Source: CAIZQW01 sp037133395
Lineage (GTDB): Bacteria; Verrucomicrobiota; Kiritimatiellia; RFP12; UBA1067
Reading direction: 5' to 3'
Length of the DNA stretch: 64,000 bases
NCBI GenBank assembly: GCA_037133395.1
Contig: JBAXOG010000003.1
Location: 1 to 64,000, forward strand
The position numbers were made by a program, and so were the translations under genes. This document shows, piece after piece, positions 26,265 through 33,613 of the stretch. The notes under the pieces were generated by a model, which worked only from the letters and a program-made list of their open reading frames with translations, did no database searches and was not told where the DNA came from. Numbering within the stretch: position 1 is the first letter of the stretch; the number at the start of each line of letters is the position of its first letter.

Positions 26265-27476
26265 TCAGCAGGAACGAATCTGTTTACGGTAACGCAAGGG
26301 CGGTTGGCGCATCTCTTTGCGGAAGACGATGGCGAGGCGTTCAGCAGAACTGAAGCCTGAACCTTCAGCCACGTCCGGCATGGGAAGGTCAGTCTGTTCA
26401 AGCAGTTCACAGGCCTTTTCCACGTGGGTTCGGCGGATCTCCTGCGCAAGGGTCCGCTGCAATTGTTCCGCGAAGCGAATCTCCAGAGCTCGCCGAGAGG
26501 TGGCTGCATGTTTGACAACCTCGGTCACGCGGAGATTCCGATGCGCATTTGCGCGGATATAGCGGATGGCCTTCAGCAAGATTGCGTCTTGGATCGCCAA
26601 GGTGTCTGTCGACTGACGTTCGGTAATGCCAAGGGGTTGGAAGAGCTGAAGGGTCGACGTTTTCTTCTTGCCGCGCATCAACTTGTCGAGCAACACGGCG
26701 GCCTGATGTCCGATCTGATGCGTGGCGGGCCGGATGCCAGAGATGGAGATATACGCAGATTTACAGAAGAGTTCATCATCCGTGCCGCTGAGGACGGCGA
26801 TGTCTTCAGGTACGAGAAAGCCGGCATCGTGGGCTGCATAAAGAATTTCCCGGCTACCACTGGCGTTCCAGGTCAGGATACCGACGGGTTTGGGTAGGTT
26901 TTTCAGCCAATCAATAAGTTGCGCACGATTCAGATTCCAATCAGGTTCCGCTCCATGATGCGGAAACACAGAATAGGTCGAACAGGTCGCGCCTGCCGAT
27001 TTGAGGGTGGACTCAAAGGAACGTTGATGGGATCTGACATACGATATACCCCGGACACCGAAATACCCACCGTTTCGGAAACCGCGACGAAGGAAGAACT
27101 CTGCGGCGATTCTGGCGGCGGCTACACTGTCCGTGGTGACACGAGGAAAGTTCGCACCAGGAACGTCCACCCCTGAAATATTAACAATCGGACACTTGAT
27201 ATTTTTGAGTCCTGCAAGCGTTTTCGGGTTACGTACACACGCGATAATGCCATCGCCTTTCCACCCTTTGGGGACGGCGAGCGGCTCTTCGAGTCCCCAG
27301 GGCTCAATGAAGAGATGCCAAGGACCGTTTTGTTCGCTGTAGTTAAGGATCCCGGCGACAATCTGGCGTCCCCAACTCGTAGAAGTCTCTACTAGTATTG
27401 CGATGCGGGAAATCCCTACGGTTTTCTTTTTCAACTTAAGCGTACTCCTCTTCTGGTCTGCACAGTCTGTTGTCAT
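26265..27476 (-). CDS. XylR-like AraC-family regulator with LacI-type sugar-binding domain
   Basis: 403 aa. Residues ~20-290 form a periplasmic-binding-protein-like sensor (ILVETSTSWGRQIVAGI, RVTTDSVAAARIAAEFFLRRG, VAVLSGTDDELFCKSAYISISGI). The last ~100 residues hold the two AraC-type helix-turn-helices (LRVTEVVKHAATSRRALEIRF, VAEGSGFSSAERLAIVFRKEM). Such proteins activate sugar-catabolic genes when a sugar binds the sensor. The start is uncertain. ATG 27476 is used here, but a TTG at 27434 has an AGAGGAG site ten bases upstream and gives the usual family N-terminus. It is transcribed away from the large plus-strand operon and is a good candidate to bind the TGCGCAAAAA elements described elsewhere in this annotation. 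Confidence 0.92.
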   Translation of the reverse strand: MTTDCADQKRSTLKLKKKTVGISRIAILVETSTSWGRQIVAGILNYSEQNGPWHLFIEPWGLEEPLAVPKGWKGDGIIACVRNPKTLAGLKNIKCPIVNISGVDVPGANFPRVTTDSVAAARIAAEFFLRRGFRNGGYFGVRGISYVRSHQRSFESTLKSAGATCSTYSVFPHHGAEPDWNLNRAQLIDWLKNLPKPVGILTWNASGSREILYAAHDAGFLVPEDIAVLSGTDDELFCKSAYISISGIRPATHQIGHQAAVLLDKLMRGKKKTSTLQLFQPLGITERQSTDTLAIQDAILLKAIRYIRANAHRNLRVTEVVKHAATSRRALEIRFAEQLQRTLAQEIRRTHVEKACELLEQTDLPMPDVAEGSGFSSAERLAIVFRKEMRQPPLRYRKQIRSC

Positions 27477-27561
27477 TCTGAGTCGACACCACCTCAGGTA
27501 TACAGGCGTCATATATTAGGCGGAAAAGAACGGACAGTCAAGCATCTACCAAAAGCAGTCT

Positions 27562-27626
27562 GCGCAAAAAGATAGAAAATAAACGTGGATGTGCCTTGCA
27601 CAAAGAGGCGTATTTCTGGAATAATG
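27562..27626 (+). promoter_or_regulatory. Shared upstream element and promoter of the 27672 operon
   Basis: A 25-bp element at 27562-27586, beginning TGCGCAAAAA and ending AAAATAAACG, matches 22 of 25 positions at 46997-47021. Downstream lie TTGCAC (27597-27602) and AATAAT (27621-27626), 18 bases apart, as -35 and -10. The arrangement of element upstream of -35 is that of an activator site. It lies in the divergent space between the XylR-like gene and the operon. Confidence 0.55.
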
Positions 27627-27671
27627 ACACACATGGATGACACGAAGCGACGCATAAAAAAGGGGAGTCAG

Positions 27672-30593
27672 ATGAACAGACAGGAACAGACGACGCAAGC
27701 GCATCCGGCGGTGGGGCGGTTTGCAGGACGGATGTTGAAGGTAGTGGTGGCTGGGGGGAGTCTTCTTGCAGGTCCAGGAGGGGCTGCGGATCTGATCAAT
27801 TCGACCTATCGCATGGCGCTTCAGGACGATGGATCGGTTTTGCTGTCCTGTGCCAGCGTGCAGGCGCAGCGTTTCGAACCGCGATTCACGATCCTCTATT
27901 CAGCGACGGAACCCAAACGAGGTCTAAACTGGGGCGAGTTCAAGGACCCGCGCCTGAAAGGCATGTACAATATCGAGAACTGGTCCGCCAAGCGGGGCAA
28001 GGCGGTCCGGATCATCGTCGATCCGAACCAGCACGTTGATGACGGATCCGATCCCCTGACGGATCGCGACGTGGAGGCCGGCATGACCTGCAACCTCTTC
28101 AAGGCCGGACGAAGCGTCACCCTCCGTGCGACTAAAGGCGTCGTTGACAACAACCGCATCCTGTGGAGTTTCCCGGAAAACAACAATTTTAAACTTAAGG
28201 CCGAGATCGAGCTCCCTCGGGGAAGCAAAGCGCCCAAACTGACCTGGCGCTTGACCCCAACAAAGGCGGGCTGGTGGTCGGTCGGTTACACGGGCGCGCC
28301 GGAGGTCGAACCGGACAAGATGGATGAAATGTGGCAGCCCATGATCTGGCAGGAGAAACGTTTCCCTGAGGATTGCTTCATGACGAGCGCCTTCCGCTGT
28401 CCTCTGCCGACTACTTTGGTCACTCTGAAAGGGGTCACATGCGGCGTGGTCGCCGAGCCAGACGCATTGCCTTTTCAGCCGATGCCCAAGTTAGACAACT
28501 CCCAATTCGGCGTTGCGGTGCGGAATGCAAAGGGCATGGCTCAGCCCATGCTCTTTGCGCCGGTACTAGGCGGAACGAACTCGCTGATGCAAGCGGGCGC
28601 GACGCACGTCTTTTCCTGTCGTCTCGTTGTCTGTTCGGGTGGTTGCACTGCGGCTTACGAGCAGATCGCCCGATCACTGTTCGGGTTTCGCGACCATCGC
28701 GAGAACTTCTTCTGTTCCCTCAACACGACGCTGGAGAACATGGTTTCTTACGGTATGGGCGAGTACAGCCGGTTTAATTCGGAACTCCGCGGCTGCTCAT
28801 ACGATACGGACATGCCCGGAAGCGTGAAGAACATCTCTTCGCTTCACCCGGTGGGGCTGGCGTTGATCATGGATGACGAGGCCATCTACAGGGAACGTGG
28901 ACTCCCAATGATCGAATTCGCTCTGTCGCGTGAGAAGTTTCTTTTCACGACCAAACTGGGAGAGAAGGGTACACAGTCCGCCTCGTCAATCCTGAACGGT
29001 CCCGGCGGGCAGGTGTCTGAGTTCGCAACCCTGTATCAGATGTCGAACAGGCGCATGCCGTTTTTGCTGGATGCCGCCACGGAACTGATGGGCAAGACGC
29101 GGATTTTGAATCTGGATGCACCGGTTCCCGGCAACATCTGGCCGAACGCACTGGCCCTCTATCACGCCACCGGCGATTCCCAATGGCTAAAAAAAGCGGT
29201 CGAGGGGGCAGACCAATATCTGGCGAGACGTTTGGCCAAACCGCAGAACGATTTTCAAGATCCCGATTCGAGGGGGATGTTCTTCTGGACCAGTTATGTG
29301 CCGAACTGGTCGGAACTGCAACTGCTATATGAGGCTACGGGCGAGAAACGGTTTCTGGATGCGGCGGTGCGCGGTGCGCGACAGCACGCGCAGTGCATCT
29401 GGATGTGTCCGGCGATCCCGGACGCGAACATTCTGGTCAATGAAGGCGGCGTTGCGCCGGCCTATCGGCCTCGTGTAGAGCCCCGTATCAAGCTTCCCGA
29501 GGAGATCGTGCCAGCCTGGCGGATGTCGGAAATCGGGCTGACCCCTGAGTCCGCCCCGACCTGCAAGGGCCATCGCGGGGTTTTCCTGGCCTGTCACGCG
29601 CCGTGGATGCTGCGGTTGGGACTGCTGGCCCAGGATGCGTTCCTGCACGACATCGCCCGCTCCGCCGTCGTCGGCCGCTATGCCAATTTTCCCGGCTATC
29701 ACATCAACGCCGGACGTACGACGCTCTTCGAGAAGCCCGATTTCCCCCTGCGTTCCATGAAGGAGCTCAACGGCGTTACGTCGCTCCACTACAACCATGT
29801 CTGGGCGCAGATCGGCATGGTGTTCGATTACCTCGTCTCCGATGCATTCTACAAGAGCAAAGGCCAGATCGTTTTCCCGGGACATTACGCCGAAGGCTAT
29901 GCGTATGTGCAAACCAAGGTTTATGGTGACCGGCCTGGGCGCGTCTACGACAAGAAAGACGCTTGGCTCTGGATGCCCAAAGGGTTGTTGCACTGTGACA
30001 ATGTCCAAGTGAACACTGTCGCGGCGCGCGGCGCGAACGCGCTCTATCTGGTCTTGCTGAACCAGTCGCAGCAAGCCGTGACGCCGACCGTGACGCTGGA
30101 TAAGACGCGGGTGAACGTTTCCGGTGAGCACGCGGTGAACGTCTGGAAACAGAATGTGAAGACGGACACCGTGCGGATGGTTGGAGGCGCGATTCAGACG
30201 TCGATCGCGGCGGAGGGGATCACCGTACTGGAGATCACCGGCCTGCGGATTGAGACGGCATTCCAGAAGAAGGTCCTCGCCGCAGCATCGGTCCCCCCGA
30301 AAAAGGGAAGCGTCGAACTGCCCTTCGGCGGCGGCAGCAAAGCGTTTCTGCTTTCGTTCGGTCCGGAACTGACCAGTGCGTACGTCTATACCAAAGCAAC
30401 CTACGAGACGGTCCGCAGCATCACCCTGCATTACCGGAACGGCGACACCTGGAAGACGGTGAACGACACGGCTTATCCCTACGAATTCACGGTACCGTTG
30501 ACTTCCGGGGATTCCAGTTTCCAGTTCTTTCTGGAGGCGGTGAACCCGGCAGGGACGGTCACGAAATCAGAGACCGCCGTTCTCTTGCGTTAA
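27672..30593 (+). CDS. Large secreted protein of an unrecognised family (paralogue 1), putative polysaccharide-active
   Basis: 973 aa with a signal peptide cut near GGAAD (residue 39). The N-terminal third looks like beta-sandwich (ALQDDGSVLLSC, WRLTPTKAGWWSVGYTGAPE). The middle, ~345-780, is helix-rich with conserved blocks FRDHRENFF, SREKFLF, PAWRMSEIGL (~614), VGRYANFPGYH (~667) and YDKKDAWLWMPKGL (~765). The C-terminus is beta-rich (SFGPELTSAYVY). The sandwich plus alpha-barrel plus sandwich plan resembles many glycoside hydrolases and lyases, but I know no family with these motifs. Paralogues are at 33614-36472 and 48745-51558. The frame is open 87 bases upstream; ATG 27672 has AGGGGAG before it. 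First gene of its operon, followed after 22 bases by GH95. Confidence 0.78.
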   Translation: MNRQEQTTQAHPAVGRFAGRMLKVVVAGGSLLAGPGGAADLINSTYRMALQDDGSVLLSCASVQAQRFEPRFTILYSATEPKRGLNWGEFKDPRLKGMYNIENWSAKRGKAVRIIVDPNQHVDDGSDPLTDRDVEAGMTCNLFKAGRSVTLRATKGVVDNNRILWSFPENNNFKLKAEIELPRGSKAPKLTWRLTPTKAGWWSVGYTGAPEVEPDKMDEMWQPMIWQEKRFPEDCFMTSAFRCPLPTTLVTLKGVTCGVVAEPDALPFQPMPKLDNSQFGVAVRNAKGMAQPMLFAPVLGGTNSLMQAGATHVFSCRLVVCSGGCTAAYEQIARSLFGFRDHRENFFCSLNTTLENMVSYGMGEYSRFNSELRGCSYDTDMPGSVKNISSLHPVGLALIMDDEAIYRERGLPMIEFALSREKFLFTTKLGEKGTQSASSILNGPGGQVSEFATLYQMSNRRMPFLLDAATELMGKTRILNLDAPVPGNIWPNALALYHATGDSQWLKKAVEGADQYLARRLAKPQNDFQDPDSRGMFFWTSYVPNWSELQLLYEATGEKRFLDAAVRGARQHAQCIWMCPAIPDANILVNEGGVAPAYRPRVEPRIKLPEEIVPAWRMSEIGLTPESAPTCKGHRGVFLACHAPWMLRLGLLAQDAFLHDIARSAVVGRYANFPGYHINAGRTTLFEKPDFPLRSMKELNGVTSLHYNHVWAQIGMVFDYLVSDAFYKSKGQIVFPGHYAEGYAYVQTKVYGDRPGRVYDKKDAWLWMPKGLLHCDNVQVNTVAARGANALYLVLLNQSQQAVTPTVTLDKTRVNVSGEHAVNVWKQNVKTDTVRMVGGAIQTSIAAEGITVLEITGLRIETAFQKKVLAAASVPPKKGSVELPFGGGSKAFLLSFGPELTSAYVYTKATYETVRSITLHYRNGDTWKTVNDTAYPYEFTVPLTSGDSSFQFFLEAVNPAGTVTKSETAVLLR

Positions 30594-30615
30594 ACGTCAA
30601 GGAGATGAATCATTC

Positions 30616-33570
30616 ATGCAATTGCAAACGAAACAATCGCTTCTTATCTTGCTCCTCTCGGCGCACAGCTTCTTGCATGGTGCGGAAGATACGTCGCTCT
30701 GGTATCGCCAGCCAGCACCCCTGACCAACTGGTGTGAAGCGTTGCCGGTGGGCAACGGGCGTCTAGGCGCGATGGTCTTCGGAGGTGTACGCGAAGAGCG
30801 TCTGCAACTGAACGAAGAGAGCATCTGGTCGGGCCAGTGGCAGGACTGCAATAAGGCAGGTGCTTATAAGGTCTTTCCTCAAATCCAGCAATTGATTTAT
30901 GAAGGAAAGTATAAAGAGGCCAGCACTTTAGTCCAGAATGAAGTACTGGGTGAACGTCCGCTGGGTTGTTATCAGCCGCTCGGGGATCTTTTCCTGACTT
31001 TCGACGGACAGGACCAGCCCCAGGATTATCGGCGCGAGCTGGATCTCGATACCGCCATTGCGAAAGTCACGTATCGAATCGGAGATGTCCAGTATACGCG
31101 AGAAGTCTTCTCCAGTGTTCCCGACCGCGTTATCGTCGTGCGGTTAACCAGCGACAAGCCTGGCCGTCTCAGCGTGTCGGCCCGACTCGGTCGCGAGGCG
31201 GATGCGGCATGTGCTTCAAAAGGCAGGCGGGGTCTGATCTTGAGCGGACAGGCCGATCGCGGAAAGCCAACCGCAGGCACGCGGTTCGTGGGTCGCGTGG
31301 AAGCAGTCCCAGAAGGGGGAACCGCCACTTCGTCTGACGGGGTCTTGCACATAGAAAAGGCTGACGCCGTGACCCTGCTTGTGAACGCGGCATCGGATTA
31401 TCGTACGAGGGACTTCGAAGCCGCCTGCGAGCACGTGCTGGCGACGGCGGCAGCGCGTCCGTATGCGGCCTTGCGCGAAGCGCACGTCAACGAGCATCAG
31501 CGCCTTTTCCGACGCGTCATGCTAAAACTTGGCGCTGCGTCCGAGCTGCCGACCGACGAACGTCTCCGTCGGGTCCGGCGCGGTGAACAGGACGTGTCCC
31601 TCCTTGCCCTCTATTTCCAATACGGACGCTATCTGCTGATCAGTTCGTCCCGTCCGGGAACGCTTCCTGCCACGTTACAGGGCATCTGGAATGAGCGACG
31701 CTCCCCACCTTGGTTTTGCGGTTGGCATTTCGATATCAATGTGCAGATGAACTACTGGCTTGCCGAGACCACGAATCTCGGCGAGTGCCACGAACCTTTC
31801 ATTGAGCTGATCGACGCCCTGCGCGAGAACGGACGCAAGACGGCACAAGAGGTTTATGGTGCGAAGGGCTTCGTTTTTGCGCATCGGACCACGGCATGGC
31901 TCTTTACTGCGCCAGTCAAGGGCCTGGACATCTGGCCCATCGGCGCGGCGTGGTGTTGTCAGCATCTGTGGGAACATTACCTCTTTACCCAAGACAAGGT
32001 CTACTTGGCGAACAAGGGATATCCGGTCATGAAGGAGGCGGCGGAGTTTCTGCTTGATTGGCTTTCTCCCGATCCTGTCACGGGCAAGCTGGTCAGCGGA
32101 CCTTCCATCTCCCCGGAAAACAGTTTTACCATCGGCGACGGAAAGATGGCCCAACTGGACATGGGCCCCGCAATGGATCAGCAGATTGCGGCGGAGCTAT
32201 TCAATAATTGCCTAACCGCTGCGGCGCTTCTTGGAATCAGCGATACCTTCACGGAGAAGGTGAAGCGCGCCCGTGAAAAGCTGGCCGAGCCGAAGGTGGG
32301 CAAGGACGGCCGGATGCTTGAATGGTCAACCGAGCGGCCCGAACGGGAGCTCGGGCATCGGCACCTATCGCATTTGTATGCAGCTTATCCCGGCAACCAG
32401 ATCACCCTTCGGGGCAGCCCTGCGTTAGCGGCTGCGGTCCGGAAGTCACTGGAATGTCGAATCAAGAACGGAGGTGACGCGAAGGGCAACAATGCCGCGA
32501 ACACGAGCAACACGGGCTGGACGCTCGCCTGGATCGCTAATCTCTGGGCTCGGCTCGGTAATGGGCAAGAGGCCTATGTGTCGGTTCTGAATCTCCTTCG
32601 GAATGCCGCTTATCCGAATCTCATGGATACGCATCCGTCGAAAGACGGGATCGGCGTTTTTCAGATCGACGGAAATCTGGGGGGGGCTGCGGCGGTGGCG
32701 GAGATGCTGGTCCAGAGTCACGAGGAAAATGATGAATGCGGAATGATGAATGATGAATGGAAAAAGGGGAAAGGATCGGGGAATTCCTCATTCATAAATC
32801 ATAATTCCTCCTTCATAATTTTTCTTCTGCCCGCGCTTCCGAAGGAATGGCCCGAGGGAGAGGTTCGAGGGCTTCGTGCGCGCGGCGGCTTTGAAGTGGA
32901 TATCGCGTGGAAATCGGGCAAGCTGATCAAGGCGACCCTCCGCAGTATCGAGGGCCGATGCGTAAAGGTTCGTTACGGCCAGAAAGAGTATGTGCTGGAG
33001 TTCAAGGCGAAGGACGACCGCCAAACGATCTCCGGCACGGTTGAGATCAAGAAAACTCCGGTTCCGAAATCCACGTTGCCTGCAAAGATGAAAAACGCCA
33101 AGACCGAGGTCGATTTTTTCGCTTACATGAAGAGTGCGTCGAATCCGAGCATGATCGGATTTCGCAGCAACGGTCGTTGTTATCCCTATTCCACGCCTTT
33201 GGGACGGCGGATCGGTTATAAGCAAGGGGTGACGGATAAGAAACTGTATTCCGAAGGCTGGTTGGTGGCAGACGCGGAGCAAGCCTTACGGGCAGAGCTT
33301 GAACATGTCACAGCGGCCCTGCGCAAGCGTCTGCAAGCGGAATTGAAATGCGAGTTTGATCAATTGCCTCGTGAAGCACGTGAGATCCTGACGGACTTCG
33401 GATACACGGAGGGCGTGGAGAAACTAAAGTCGGAGTTTATTCAGCTTGTTGTGAAGCTCGACTGGAAGCGGATTCTCAAGCCCGAACACTATGTGCGGTA
33501 TGAAGCAGACTGGCCGGACAGTGTCAGAAATAAGGCGTTTTACGGTCGGTGGAGCCAGCACGTGGAATAA
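30616..33570 (+). CDS. Second GH95 enzyme, with an internal palindromic insertion and a novel C-terminal extension
   Basis: 984 aa with a signal peptide (LLILLLSAHSFLHGA). GH95 runs through ~25-795 with E501 (SISPENSF) and D685 (FQIDGNLGG) intact. The first residue of the catalytic Asn pair is Asp: HFDINVQMNYW (D373, N375), against HFNIN in the GH95 at 1219-4617. An Asp there occurs in some GH95 members as far as I recall, and may shift specificity. Residues ~702-735 have no counterpart in the other GH95 and are encoded by a long inverted repeat. Residues ~800-984 form an added domain I do not recognise, with a charged helical stretch (AEQALRAELEHVTAALRKRL). AAGGAG lies 11 bases before the ATG. 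It sits between two members of the unrecognised family. Confidence 0.88.
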   Translation: MQLQTKQSLLILLLSAHSFLHGAEDTSLWYRQPAPLTNWCEALPVGNGRLGAMVFGGVREERLQLNEESIWSGQWQDCNKAGAYKVFPQIQQLIYEGKYKEASTLVQNEVLGERPLGCYQPLGDLFLTFDGQDQPQDYRRELDLDTAIAKVTYRIGDVQYTREVFSSVPDRVIVVRLTSDKPGRLSVSARLGREADAACASKGRRGLILSGQADRGKPTAGTRFVGRVEAVPEGGTATSSDGVLHIEKADAVTLLVNAASDYRTRDFEAACEHVLATAAARPYAALREAHVNEHQRLFRRVMLKLGAASELPTDERLRRVRRGEQDVSLLALYFQYGRYLLISSSRPGTLPATLQGIWNERRSPPWFCGWHFDINVQMNYWLAETTNLGECHEPFIELIDALRENGRKTAQEVYGAKGFVFAHRTTAWLFTAPVKGLDIWPIGAAWCCQHLWEHYLFTQDKVYLANKGYPVMKEAAEFLLDWLSPDPVTGKLVSGPSISPENSFTIGDGKMAQLDMGPAMDQQIAAELFNNCLTAAALLGISDTFTEKVKRAREKLAEPKVGKDGRMLEWSTERPERELGHRHLSHLYAAYPGNQITLRGSPALAAAVRKSLECRIKNGGDAKGNNAANTSNTGWTLAWIANLWARLGNGQEAYVSVLNLLRNAAYPNLMDTHPSKDGIGVFQIDGNLGGAAAVAEMLVQSHEENDECGMMNDEWKKGKGSGNSSFINHNSSFIIFLLPALPKEWPEGEVRGLRARGGFEVDIAWKSGKLIKATLRSIEGRCVKVRYGQKEYVLEFKAKDDRQTISGTVEIKKTPVPKSTLPAKMKNAKTEVDFFAYMKSASNPSMIGFRSNGRCYPYSTPLGRRIGYKQGVTDKKLYSEGWLVADAEQALRAELEHVTAALRKRLQAELKCEFDQLPREAREILTDFGYTEGVEKLKSEFIQLVVKLDWKRILKPEHYVRYEADWPDSVRNKAFYGRWSQHVE
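32726..32822. repeat. Palindromic repeat inserted in frame inside the GH95 gene
   Basis: Left arm 32726-32759 (AAAATGATGAATGCGGAATG...) and right arm 32789-32822 pair at 28 of 34 positions around a 29-base loop. The element adds about 33 codons between LVQS and LLPALP, which are adjacent (with three residues between) in the homologous GH95 at 1219-4617. Its AT-rich GATGAATG vocabulary is unlike the surrounding gene. It resembles REP/MITE-like intergenic palindromes rather than protein-coding sequence. Confidence 0.85.
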
Positions 33571-33613
33571 CTCGGGCTCTCGCAAAGGAAACAAAGGCGT
33601 AAAGGGGTTTTCA

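Noticed and set aside
29325..30431. Minus-strand open frame (368 codons) opposite the first unrecognised-family gene
   Set aside because: The plus-strand gene has conserved paralogues in the window; the antisense frame has none.
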